From NCBI GenBank assembly GCA_013397795.1, contig VZTJ01002650.1, positions 124,001 through 188,000 of the forward strand: a DNA stretch of 64,000 nucleotides. Direction: 5' to 3'. The notes below the pieces were generated by a model. The model worked only from the letters and a program-made list of their open reading frames with translations, had not been told where the DNA came from and did not search any database. This DNA comes from Orthonyx spaldingii. Its lineage: Eukaryota > Chordata > Aves > Passeriformes > Orthonychidae. Of the stretch, positions 54,440-64,000 are shown one piece after another; position 1 is the first letter of the stretch, and the number at the start of each line of letters is the position of its first letter. Both the position numbers and the translations under genes were made by a program.

Positions 54440-55014
54440 TGTCGCTGACCGCTAGCTCGCCCGGCTGGTCGAGGGGCGACAGTACCCTCGCGTGCCCGGA
54501 CACAGGCTCTCACGCCACACGCGGGTGCGTGGCGGCGATGCAACGCCTTAGCCTTCTGAGGGCAAGTTCGAGGCAGGTAACAAGTCCCACAGCCCAGGCT
54601 GGGGCTGGCAGCAGCCGATAGATCAGGAGCGACGCGGAGGCGATGAAGGAAGAAGAGAGGACTCGTTTGTGGGCTAAATCCAAGGGTTTATTCTCTGCCC
54701 TGGCGGGGGCAGAAGAACTTACTGCGTGGATGGGAACCACAGAACGAGCCCCGAAATGACCGTTACAGGGGGTTTTAAGGGAAGGGGAAAAGGGGGAGGA
54801 GAAGGGGAACGGGCGAATGGGGTGCATGAAGGGGGAGGACAGGAACCAATAAACGAATTACAAAGGCGGGACATATTTGAACAAACCAACGGGGAAAACA
54901 GAGTAACTGAAGCTTCTAGCAATACATGAATATGAAATCCACCATATGAATATCTAAATCAACTGTGAGGGGAGAAGGGAGGGGACAGCACCTTGATGGA
55001 CAGCGTCCACGACG
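54440..55014 (-). mobile_element. CpG-rich retroviral LTR, minus strand, probably the 3' LTR of a truncated provirus
   Basis: A 575-base block far richer in CpG than anything else here (over two dozen CpGs in 54440-54760). On the plus strand it starts tgtcgctgacc and ends ccacgacg, so the ends approximate the TGTCG...CGACA inverted termini of a retroviral LTR (one mismatch). On the minus strand a TATA-like CTTAAAA (54773-54779) precedes AATAAA (54687-54692). The upstream U3 has CCAAT-type words (ccaat at 54845 and related spacing, seen on the plus strand). Sequence at higher coordinates looks like a retroviral 3' coding tail, and no primer-binding site follows at lower coordinates, so this is best read as a 3' LTR. 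Boundaries may be off by tens of bases. Confidence 0.65.
54687..54692 (-). promoter_or_regulatory. AATAAA polyadenylation signal of the CpG-rich LTR
   Basis: AATAAA on the minus strand, about 80 bases downstream of the TATA-like CTTAAAA element. This spacing fits an R region between them. Confidence 0.45.
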
Positions 55015-55240
55015 AGAAACCGCCTCCAGCCCGCCTGCCTCTCAGGACTCACTGTCCCAAGAGGTCTCGTCTACCCAGTCGGCCTGATCTAAAGGAAAGG
55101 CAGGCTGAAAGGTAGTCTCCACAGTCATGGGCAGCCCAGCCGGCGGCTGCACCACTGACTGGATGACCGCCACACCTGCGATATTAAAAATCAAAGAAAA
55201 AAATATAAACTTGATGACCAGGGTTCCATCATGCATTCTG
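55015..55240 (-). pseudogene. retroviral internal remnant, possible env C-terminal tail
   Basis: Directly upstream (minus-strand sense) of the CpG-rich LTR, a 64-codon open frame at 55042-55236 ends 27 bases before the LTR edge. It encodes one hydrophobic, membrane-spanning-like segment (roughly residues 6-29) followed by a proline- and acid-rich hydrophilic tail. A transmembrane anchor plus short cytoplasmic tail next to a 3' LTR is what the end of a retroviral env would look like. No other env hallmark is present, the frame is short, and the rest of the provirus is missing beyond about 55240. The env reading is inference from position and hydropathy only; the sequence is a non-functional fragment. 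Confidence 0.35.
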
Positions 55241-55507
55241 TGGTGCCATAAGAGATGTAATCTCTCCCCTTAATGAAGACAACAGGAGTAATTGAGATCA
55301 TAAGGGTCAGTGTGCAATGCTAATATGGAGTAAAACTTACTTTCATTTGCAGTTATTCTGAAGTTCTATGTCCTCAATGAGAAACATATCCAACAACATC
55401 TACCTATTTATTTGACAAAATATTCCATAATAAGAAGTACTTCTGAACAACTCTAGCAAATAAAGGTCTGCCACTGAACTTACTCATGCAGCAGCTTTTA
55501 TTAAGGT

Positions 55508-56257
55508 AGTGTTGGGTCACAACAACCTCAGGCAACATTACAGACGGGGGGAGAAGTGGCTTGAGAGCTGCTCGGCAGAATGGGACTTGGGGGTGTTGGT
55601 TGACAGTCAGCTCAATATGAACCCGGGTGTGCACAGGTGGCCAAGAAGGCCAATGGCATCCTGGCCTGGATCAGCAATAGTGTGGCCAACAGGACCAGTG
55701 CAGTGATTGGCCCTCTGTGCTCAGCACTGGTGAGGCCCCACCTTGATTGCTGTGTCCAGTTCAGGACCTTTCACTTTAAAAAGGAAATTGAGTTGCTGCA
55801 GCATATCCAGCAAATGGTAGCAGAACTCATGAAGGGTCTAGAATATTCATCTCATGAGGAATGGCTGAGGGACTTGGGTTTGCTTAGTCTGGAGAAGAAT
55901 AGGCTCAAGAGGGACCCCATTGCTCTCTACAACCACCTGAAAGGAGGGTGTAGTGAGGAGGGGACCACTCTCTTCTACTGTGCTCGCAGTGAGAGGACCA
56001 TAGGAAATGGCCTTAAGCTGAGAGAGAGGAGATTCAGATTAGATATAAGAAAAAATTTCACTATTAGGATGGTCAGGCATTGGAATTGGTTGTCCGGGGA
56101 GGTGGTGGGGTTACCATCCCTGGAGGTTTTTAAGAGGCATCTGGACCTGGCAGTGGGTGATGTGGCTTAGGGTTTTAGGGGTTTCAGTGGTAGTGCTGGG
56201 TTCGGGATGATGATCTTACAAGTCTCTTCCAACTTTGATGATTCTATGATTTCATAG
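55508..56257 (+). mobile_element. CR1 LINE 3' fragment with long open ORF2 end
   Basis: The final 750 bases of a CR1 element on the plus strand. 55509-55640 encodes the RT region around LGVLVDSQLNMN. A one-base deletion near 55625-55640 shifts the frame, after which 55637-56170 is open for 177 codons to the natural stop. This stretch has the conserved C-terminal phrases AKKANGILAWI, ALVRPHLDCCVQF, LGLLSLEKNRLKRD, LRERRFRLDIRKNF and PSLEVFKRHLDL. The 3'UTR (gatgatcttacaagtctctt) ends in attctatgatttcatag. Apart from the frameshift and 5' truncation it is the least decayed CR1 here, so possibly the youngest. Confidence 0.95.
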
Positions 56258-58088
56258 AAGCATAACTGCAAGTAGTAGCGTACAGAAAATAGAACGATAG
56301 ACAGTCAGAAATGTTTATTGGAATAACAAGAGGCTGAAAAGACAAAGGAGAGAGAAAGCAAGAAATGGGACGTGTCTGGGCAGACATCTGGCAGGGAAGT
56401 TTACAGCTGTGGGAAAAGTGACTGAATCCTGCTGGTTTATTTCTTCTGTGTCTATGGACACTGCATTTTACATGTTCTTTGAAAATAAATAGGATGACAC
56501 CGGTTATATCCCTGCCGCCATCATCATTTTATTCTGCTGCAATACCCAGTGTGCAAGATACCTACTGTTGTTTAGCCATTATATTTAAAAGGGCAAACAA
56601 ATTTCATACTGACTGCCTGTTAAAAATGCTTCATGCTCTAGCTTGATTCATGTAGATGACAAGGTTTCCAACATTTTAAAAATTAGTTTTAATAAGAACA
56701 TTTTAAATAAAAGTATTTTATTCATGAGAGCAATCAAATCTTACTGTAAATACTGTACAGCTATATAAGACATTTTACTATGTTTCACTACTCAAACTTC
56801 AGTGATAAAGCAAAATTGCCAACATTATACATAAATACATTATCCCATTTGACGGAAAGTCAATATATAGATGACCAGATGGCTTGCTTTGTCTTATACC
56901 TGACAAGTATGTATGGACACTTGCAGCTAAGGGATAACTTAAATTATCAGCAGCCATTGAGAAACCATTATGTCTGTCAATGTTTTTTTAATTGCTGAAA
57001 ATGTGGATGTGAGCATTGGGTTGCTGTCATTAATAAATCAATGTCTTTCCCAGTTTCTTTTTTTTTTTTTGTCTCTCTGTGTAGAAAACCTATGTCGAAA
57101 CTGCAAAGCTCCTACTCAGATTTGCATGTATCATTCACAGTATCAATCAAGCTCAGAAAAATGCAGTTTTGTAAATTTTCTGAACTCCTTACTGAGACAG
57201 TGACTTTACTATTACTGCCTTCTCATCCATGAGATGTATATGAAAAAAATGTGTACTCCCTTACAGAGGTAGAGCAAGTCAATAAACTATATCTAAATAC
57301 ACAGGTCACAATCTGGACATCAAACTGGTTTTGCATCTCCATGCATACATTTAGTTTAAGTAGAGCAAAAATTTGAGGTCTTTTTTGATCTTGTATTAAG
57401 AAAAGAGACACTGATTTTTATTTTTTTTTTTCAATTTGTGGCATTTTTTTAAAGATAGATTTATTAATATTTGTTTTGGTTAGGTATGGGAATCTGAAGC
57501 TTCATAATGTTTTTTACATGCCCTTTGAATAGTATTCAGGTAATAAAAAATAAAAATAATTTGGAATGTCAAATGTTTTTCTTTGGTATAATTTGTTTCT
57601 CAGGTATTAAAATATTTAATTAATCTTGCAAGAAAGCAAAAGCACATTCCATGCAATTTAAGTAAGAAATTGCACATCTTGTATAGTGACTGTGTGAGGT
57701 ACCTATTTAATGAATAACAGTCAAGGTAGTATCACAGTAAATATTAAAGTAATTCATAAATAAAAATGAGCAAACCAGAAAACAAATGTAATTTGTCTTA
57801 TTTCAGTCAAACAATATGCTAAATGGAAAAAAAAAATAATTAGAAAGCTAGATTTGGGAACTGCCATGAGACTGTAACAGGACTCAGTATCAACAAGGTT
57901 CTTTAATACAACTACTGTCATCTAGTGAAGTTACACAGTAGGTAATGATGGGAGAGAAAAATCCATTTTATTTTACTAGATATTGATATTAAGTTTCCTT
58001 CAACTGAGGCAAAGTCTGGTTTACAGACAAATAACTGCTGTAGTATGAGTCCCATATTCCATATCCAGTTAGTCATGAACACACAGCT

Positions 58089-58130
58089 AAGGAAGTACTT
58101 GAATCCTTAGCCAAGGATGTACTTGAATCC
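58089..58130. repeat. tandem duplication, 24-bp period
   Basis: aaggaagtacttgaatcc (58089-58106) and aaggatgtacttgaatcc (58113-58130) are near-identical, separated by six bases. This is a local two-copy duplication. Confidence 0.85.
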
Positions 58131-58675
58131 AGCCGTTACCACTTGTTCCAAATAACTGTTCATAGAGTCTGCTCAGAAAATCGCTTACGCTGAGGTACAA
58201 TATGCTGGTACAATTGCATGTCATACTCTACACATTGGGCACTATCTGTGTTGTCTCCCTCCAATGGGTGAAATTAAAACCTATGAAGCAGCGCTATCTC
58301 CATACAGGGGAACTGAAGTGCTAATTTTGTCACCTACTATTTTAATAAAACCAAAACAAATCTTCTCATGAATACTATTCAAGTATTCAAAAGTGAACTG
58401 CTGTAGCATATCTCCCTATTCCCACATATATATCAGTGTTATACTTGGTCAAATAGAATAAAATCAAGCAGTGCTATAATCATTATATACCTCCAATAGA
58501 ATCCCTCAATTAAAGAAATTTGCACTATTTTTTTTTCTGTTTTGCCCATCTGACATATCGAACTTATAGAGAGGGTTCACATTCTGTTTCTTCTTTCACT
58601 AACTGTTACCTCTCTCAGTGCATAAACGAGAGCCATTATTCCTAAATATACTTCATCAGTGTGCAAGAAACCTGA

Positions 58676-58731
58676 GTTCTATTTGCAGTGTGCCATTAAC
58701 AGTGTTCTATTTACAGTCTGCTATTAACACC
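58676..58731. repeat. tandem duplication, 28-bp period
   Basis: Two adjacent 28-base copies, the first beginning gttctatttgcagtgtgcc and the second gttctatttacagtctgct, differ at a handful of positions. Confidence 0.85.
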
Positions 58732-59813
58732 CTACTTCGATGATGGAATTTTTGTTTTCTTCATGGCTTTCTTCCTAGTGCTCCCTAGAAAATTTTTTAG
58801 CTGATCTCCAGCAACTCTGGAGGACAGTACAAGAGTGTGTCTTTATGTGTGTTCATACTCTGCATGAAGCCTGGACTTGTATCCTGGTCTTTGCTTGGCC
58901 AGCATAATGATTCCTTGATAAAAATATTTACACTATCTGATGGTGACCTCAGTTTGGTTTCTTCTTCTTCTCTCTGTTCCTAGATCCTATATCTACTAAA
59001 TAGAGTTCTGAAACCAGAGCTAGGGGAAAAAACCTTCCGCGCAAGAGACAAATGTTTCTTTTTCTCTCCCTTCTGCTGCATTCTGCAGATGGAGGCTCAG
59101 AATCAGCCTTTTCAGACTGCCTTTCAGCTGTGGTTTAAATCATTATCTATTCAAATTATAAAATTCATCAGACCTACTTTCAGCTTATATTGTAAAATAT
59201 CCCACTTGACAAGACAAACCCAAAGGTAATGACAGCCTAATATTTGAGCTCCTTGTATTTGAGCAGAAATGAGTTAGCGATCACCCAAATGGTTCACACT
59301 CAACTACAGTGTGAATTTAACCCCTAATTAAGTTTTACTGACAAAGACTCAAGATCAAGGTTAAAAAGTGTACTAACAAGCACACAATATGTTTTGAATC
59401 TAATTTTTTTGATGTATACAACAGTATATGTCACTTACTATGTGACAAGTACTATTGATTTTGGGGTGTATTTCTGACAGTTCAGCTCTAAATCTCTATT
59501 TGCACTCCCAGACACTTCATAATGTGCCACAAAAAAATCCCTAAATATGAACATTTTTCATCTAAGCAACCTTCACAGTGGCGAGAGAGTTGAGGCAGGA
59601 CAGTCCTCTGCTGCTTTTTCTGGGGGAGGCTCTTGGCAACCTCTTGTCTCAGTGTTACCAAAGCAGGTGGTACCCAGTCACAGACCAACTGTGCACTGAA
59701 TATATAAGGAGTTTTGAGAAAAGAAAATGGAATTTTTTAAAAAGAATGATGTTGGAATCAGGTTTTCAGACTTCAGAGAGAAGCAATTTAGGCATAATTT
59801 GTCATTCTATCCC

Positions 59814-59960
59814 AACCTATTAGGTCAATTGGTTAAAGCATGGTACTGAGAATGCCAGAGTCATGGATTTGACCCATGTATGGGCCATTCACTTAAGAGT
59901 TGGAATTGATGATCCTTGTGGGTCCCTTACAACTCAGAATATTCTGTGACTCTGTGGTTT
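59814..59960 (+). mobile_element. tRNA-Ile-derived SINE with CR1-like tail (TguSINE1-type)
   Basis: The first 74 bases (59814-59887) align without gaps to a full-length tRNA-Ile(AAT) gene as I remember it, at roughly 70% identity by eye. They keep the box A region (taggtcaattgg), ttaaagcatggt, gccagagtc and the box B region (ggatttgaccc), and end tgggcca. Many differences are CpG-type transitions, and the anticodon position reads GAG instead of AAT, so this is not a tRNA gene. The rest (gttggaattgatgatccttg, gggtcccttacaactcagaa, tattctgtgactctgtgg) is a CR1 3'-end-like tail, which explains mobilisation by CR1 machinery. The architecture is that of TguSINE1 of songbirds; lineage inference from it is tentative. 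Confidence 0.85.
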
Positions 59961-61763
59961 TAAAAAAGAAATAAAAAGGGGCAGAAGTCCATTCTGGCAT
60001 CAAACTGGCACTTACACAGTTCAGCAGTGTAGTTGTATCTAATCCTTCTAAGAGCTTTGGAAAGAAAAGCAGCACCTCAAAAACAAGGAATAAAAATAGT
60101 AGTTACCTTTCTTTGACAGACATAGACTTTTGACTTGAGTGAGGAATATAGATACCTCCCCCATCACTTCTTCCAAATACTCTATTTTAGTTACATTGCT
60201 TGATGTTACATTACAAATAAAACAAGAGTTATAAACTGCAGTTCAGAGTTGTCAGCAATAACCCCTCAAAAACACTACAGCCAGCCAGATGGAACACAGA
60301 TTCAGTCTCTTGTATTTCTGTCCATAGTGCCCAAGGAATGGCATTTGGGGTTGCTGTATTCAGAGGTATCCCCAGCCTCAGTTCCACAGATGTTTTCCAC
60401 ATACTGAACACCAAACTGTAGCACACTTGTAGAAGACCTGTTCTAATCTGTCCCTTCCCTTTCCCAACCTGCAATGCTCAGCATCTGCTGTGCTCCTGCT
60501 TTTGGTATAATATTTTTCTGTGATAAAGCACTTGAAAAGCAGAAAGTTAAGTGCTGCTCTTAAAGCATTCATGTTCTAATTCTTCAGGTATTAGAAGGCT
60601 TCCCTTACAGTTGCTTTAATGTTCAATGGGTGAGTGAAGAACATAATGTATAATTCAAACGAAAGAAATAATTAGGACGTTAAGGTTCAGCTTAACACAG
60701 GAGTTAACCCATTACCATTGATACTGTATTAGGATCTTCTAAAACTGTACACTGGGTCATCTTTTTTTTATTCTCAAGCTGTATAGGCCAATGCTGCCAA
60801 GAAAAATGTAGAGGAAATATGGAACTATGGAAGGAAAATATGGAACACTTAGATTGAAACAAGGTAAACATACAGAAATACTTTGTATATTAACTCTTTT
60901 GCTCTTATTTCCTATTTGTTATGTCATTCAAGTATTTATCATGTTTTGCATGGCTTATCTTTCATTTTCAGAAAGAACCAGCACCTTTGACAGGTCACTA
61001 AACTTAGAAGATGTTGATATCTTTAAAATTTTATAGAGGTGGTTTTCTGTTTCTGTTTCAGCAAATTCAAACTATCTTTTCATTAATCATTATGCTCATA
61101 AGTGATACTTGAAAATTACTAGAGAATATTTAGTATTTCATCTAGGAAATATTTACACAGTTTTACTGGGTGACTGTGTCAAGCCGTCAGAAGCATTAAA
61201 AGGTTTCCAATTGTATGACCTTTTCATATCCACAACCCAGAATGCTATTTTTTTGTGTGACACATGACAACCCAGGTCATCTTTAATGCATTTCATAGGA
61301 CTTGCAGTCTTAAATTATTTCAGTCAGCATACTCTTTCCTGACAGCTAAAGCAAATGGCCAGACACTAACTTCAGTGCAAACATTACATATTTACTACTT
61401 TAATTCTCACCACAGCCACAGTCAGCAGCCATCAGCAGGGATGTAAAAACCTTAGACCTTCTCCTCTTCACCTGAAACAGGTTTTTTTATAATACATCAG
61501 ATGCTTCTCCCAGCACTACTGTGTGCTTTTATGAGTTCAAGGAATTGACAGAATTTACGTTAAACTTCTGTTGCAGTCAAAATGGTTTCAGAATGCAAAC
61601 ACTTTGACATAATTAAGAGAGAGGTTGCTTTTTCTAAACTGTTGTTTTCAAATTTTGTTCTTCCTCTTAGCAAAGGTTAGCTATAACTGGCAATTAACCT
61701 TCAAAACCCCTCTGGGTCTTCTGTCCAAGCACACTGTCTTTGGAAGAGTTAACAGTTCATCAC
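59961..61763. other. AT-rich unique DNA, no recognisable gene
   Basis: No exon, RNA gene or known repeat was recognised. A GC-elevated patch at 60240-60490 has only short open frames. Confidence 0.6.
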
Positions 61764-62042
61764 AGGAAGGAAGGAAGGAAGGAAGGAAGGAAGGAAGGAA
61801 GGAAGGNNNNNNNNNNNNNNNNNNNNNNNNNNNNNNNNNNNNNNNNNNNNNNNNNNNNNNNNNNNNNNNNNNNNNNNNNNNNNNNNNNNNNNNNNNNNNN
61901 NNNNNNNNNNNNNNNNNNNNNNNNNNNNNNNNNNNNNNNNNNNNNNNNNNNNNNNNNNNNNNGAGGGAGGGAGGGAACGAGGGAAGGAGGGAGGGAAGGG
62001 AAGGGAACGGAAGGGAACGGAAGGGAACGGAAGGGAAGGAAG
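61764..62042 (+). repeat. polypurine microsatellite with 156-base assembly gap
   Basis: (GGAA)n from 61764 to 61806, N at 61807-61962, then (GGGA)n changing to a decamer aagggaacgg repeated perfectly three times (62001-62030) and ending gggaaggaaga. The whole block is purine on one strand apart from rare C. True length is unknown because of the gap; translated frames across it are artefacts. Confidence 0.95.
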
Positions 62043-62105
62043 ACATAGAATCACAGAATTGTTTGTGTTGGAAGGGACCTTAAAGATATCTAGTTCACTT
62101 CTATT
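62043..62105 (-). mobile_element. CR1 3'-terminal fragment, minus strand
   Basis: The word catagaatcacagaattg followed by tgttggaagggaccttaaag and atctagttcact is the reverse complement of the CR1 3' terminus. Only about 60 bases remain. Its 3' tip touches the polypurine microsatellite. Confidence 0.85.
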
Positions 62106-63423
62106 AAGACTGATTCAGTGGAATGTGTCAGAAAGACATTGAGGTAAATGGGTTCTTTTTTTTCCCAGAATTTCAGCTATGGAGCCTGGATAAGGTCACT
62201 GACTTTCTCAGACATTCTCTAGCTTTATGCTGGAACCAGCAGAGTTGATTAAAGTCTCTACAGAGTTCAAGTCTCAAGTCCCAGAAAAATCACTAGGATA
62301 TATCATAATTTATTTTAAAAGGTCAAAAGAAAATCTAAAACAATAAAAAAGGGAAGTGACCAGACTGTAACAATCCACCAAATAATGCATTAGACATGGT
62401 GTCTATATTTCAAGACATTACAGTCTGTTAAAATCTGGGTGTGTCTTGGTACATTAACCATTTACTGACATAAATCAAAAAACAGGGCAAAAAACAGAGC
62501 TAGTAAGTCATAGTTCCTCCCACATTTTTCCTCTGTCTACCAGGTCTTGCTGAGTTAATCCCACAAATTTTTGGGCTGATTTTTCAGTTAATCAGAAATA
62601 CTGGGAAAAAAGGAAAACAATTATGTTTAGTGGTAAGAGTTTGTTTTATACACAGCCTTGCTCAAGTTCCTTCTAAGAGAACTGAAAGATGTTTTGACAA
62701 AAATTTGGTTTGAATTGAAAATAAATCAAAAATATTTCGAGTAACAAATTCAATTTTGAAATTGCCCTCTTTTTTTTCTGGAAGTAGCAACTTGGAAAAG
62801 CTACAATGAACTTACAAAATATTTTGTTACTGAAAACTGTCCAGCAACAAGTATTTCACACACATTTTCTAATAATCCTGTTCCTATATTCTAACATTAA
62901 CGTTGACTTTCATATGTATTTTAACTTTCTGTTTGACTAAACTGCATTAAAATAAGTAAACATTCTTTCTTATCTGAGAGTTCATTTTATCTTTAAAATA
63001 CGTTTTGTATGTTTTATATCTACACAGACATGACATCGCATCAGGTTTAGAGCATGGAAAAATGAGAACTGCCCAAGCAAACCCATTTACTATCATGATA
63101 TTTCTTAGTAGACCAGACAGTAACTACAATATTATTAACAATTAGATCACTACAGATGACTGGGCTTGAGTAAGGCCCTATGTATGCATACAGTTAAAGA
63201 TGTGTAATTCTTGTCTCTGTGTACAGTGTATCACCCCACCATGAAGTCTGGTTTCCTAAGGACTTGGTCTTGTGGTTAACTAGACTTGTCAAAGCTGCAC
63301 TGTGAATGAAGTTGGCACTAGATATTACAGCATATGTGAGAGATAAATATGATCTCACCGCAGAAAATGTTCCAGCATTCATTTTATTATACACCCCAAA
63401 ATCCTCAAAAGGAGAATTAGAGG
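62106..63423. other. AT-rich unique DNA, no recognisable gene
   Basis: No exon, RNA gene or known repeat was recognised. Confidence 0.6.
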
Positions 63424-63427
63424 AATT

Positions 63428-63471
63428 AGAGGAATGGAAGACCTCTTCTATGAAGAGAAGCTAAGAGATGT
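63428..63471 (+). mobile_element. CR1 ORF2 C-terminal scrap, plus strand
   Basis: Fifteen codons reading RGMEDLFYEEKLRDV match the CR1 phrase that lies after the RT domain near the end of ORF2 (the YEERLRELG region). It is preceded by two tandem gaattagag units. It is short, but the nucleotide wording is characteristic. Confidence 0.55.
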
Positions 63472-63482
63472 GATGAATTGCA

Positions 63483-63658
63483 ATGTGCAAGAAATTGAGC
63501 AAAGAGGGCAAGACACCCATATGGGTGAACAAGGGGCTCCTGTCATTACTCAAGCATAAGCAGGAAATACTCAAGAGATGGAAACAGGGTCAGACAATTT
63601 GCAATTAATACAGAGAGGTTGTCAGAGTACATAGAAATGAGACAAGGAAGGTCTAGGC
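63483..63658 (+). mobile_element. CR1 ORF2 endonuclease-RT linker fragment, plus strand
   Basis: The plus-strand frame starting at 63483 encodes KTPIWVNKGLLSLLKHKQ, then RWKQGQ, one stop codon (near 63606), and YREVVRVHRNETRKV. These match, in order, the CR1 linker between endonuclease and RT (RPAWMNKELL..KLKHK..RGWKQGQ..EYR). Sequence after about 63658 does not continue the element. The copy is dead. Confidence 0.8.
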
Positions 63659-64000
63659 CCCATCCATTCTGTGACAGTCCATTCTTATACGTGTATGTGC
63701 TTACATACAGCTTTTGTGTGCTGACAACACATTCTCTCAGCAGGGATAGGCAGAGTTCTGCCATCTCCTGACACCCAAGCCTGGAAACCAAAGTTCTCTG
63801 CAAAGATTTAAAGACTTCCATTCAATGTTGGCATATGGTCAATCCAAGACTATTCCACTCTGGGAAATAATGACCAACCATACTTGTTCTTCTGAGTAGA
63901 CCATTGACAAAATCAAGGAACAAAGACATTGTCTTATTTCACATAATTGCTCCCTGAAGTACTAAGTGATTCCCATATACCACTTGTTTTGTGTAATTGT
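63659..64000. other. unique DNA, no recognisable gene
   Basis: Nothing recognisable. A 91-codon minus-strand open frame at 63546-63821 partly overlaps the CR1 fragment in antisense and is not a gene. Confidence 0.55.

Larger units (their letters stand above)
56258..59813. other. AT-rich unique DNA, no recognisable gene
   Basis: No exon, RNA gene or interspersed repeat was recognised. It holds two short tandem duplications (listed separately) and small A/T homopolymers. Confidence 0.6.

Noticed and set aside
54277..54543. Minus-strand open frame overlapping the CpG-rich block as a CpG-island gene
   Set aside because: The GC-rich part is the end of an LTR (inverted termini, AATAAA, flanking retroviral remnant), and the frame runs into unrelated AT-rich DNA.
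56166..56190. Telomere-like ttagggttttagggg words
   Set aside because: They are part of the CR1 3'UTR and not a TTAGGG array.
59814..59887. Functional tRNA-Ile gene
   Set aside because: The acceptor stem, anticodon (GAG at the anticodon position) and box sequences are degraded and a CR1-like tail follows; it is a SINE head.
61625..62083. Open frames of 101-152 codons on both strands
   Set aside because: They cross the N gap and the polypurine repeat; the translations are artefacts.
1..64000. CRISPR arrays, operons, phage or plasmid features
   Set aside because: None is present; composition and repeats are those of a vertebrate nuclear genome.

Overview
This window looks like eukaryotic, bird nuclear DNA, most likely from a songbird. 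The evidence is several CR1 LINE fragments in both orientations with the typical avian CR1 3' end (a 3'UTR closing in repeated ATTCTATG-type octamers), a tRNA-Ile-derived SINE with a CR1-like tail (the architecture known from passerine TguSINE1), avian-type retroviral LTRs, and AT-rich, CpG-poor unique sequence. Three N runs sit inside poly(A) or polypurine repeats, as expected in a draft vertebrate assembly. No bacterial or phage gene organisation, CRISPR array or operon is present. I found no protein-coding host gene or exon that I can recognise. The window reads as intergenic or long-intron sequence.

Layout: 1-10361 is AT-rich unique DNA with a GA microsatellite and a gapped poly(A). 10362-11785 is the longest CR1 (minus strand, internally deleted). 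11786-16512 is unique DNA with a 90-bp polypyrimidine tract. 16513-17072 is an old solo LTR (plus). 17073-31467 is a long stretch without recognisable genes. 31468-32400 is a degraded, GC-elevated, probable LTR (minus), followed by an ancient MIR-like CORE-SINE at 32557-32712 (minus). 38488-39348 is a second minus-strand CR1, followed by an assembly gap. 51470-51738 is a CR1 3' end (plus).

53315-56257 is the most repeat-dense part. It holds a 256-bp solo LTR (minus), a CpG-rich LTR joined to a short internal retroviral remnant (minus, probably a 3' LTR plus an env-like tail), and a CR1 (plus) that still has a 177-codon open frame. A tRNA-Ile SINE lies at 59814-59960. A gapped GGAA/GGGA polypurine tract abutting a CR1 3' end lies at 61764-62105. 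Two CR1 pieces in scrambled order lie at 63428-63658.

Nothing here forms a pathway, and I see no sign of an undescribed biological system. The most useful leads are the CpG-rich LTR, the MIR and SINE fossils, the scrambled and deleted CR1 copies, and a few unique blocks that might be conserved non-coding elements or a cryptic exon. Those last calls are guesses until alignments are made.
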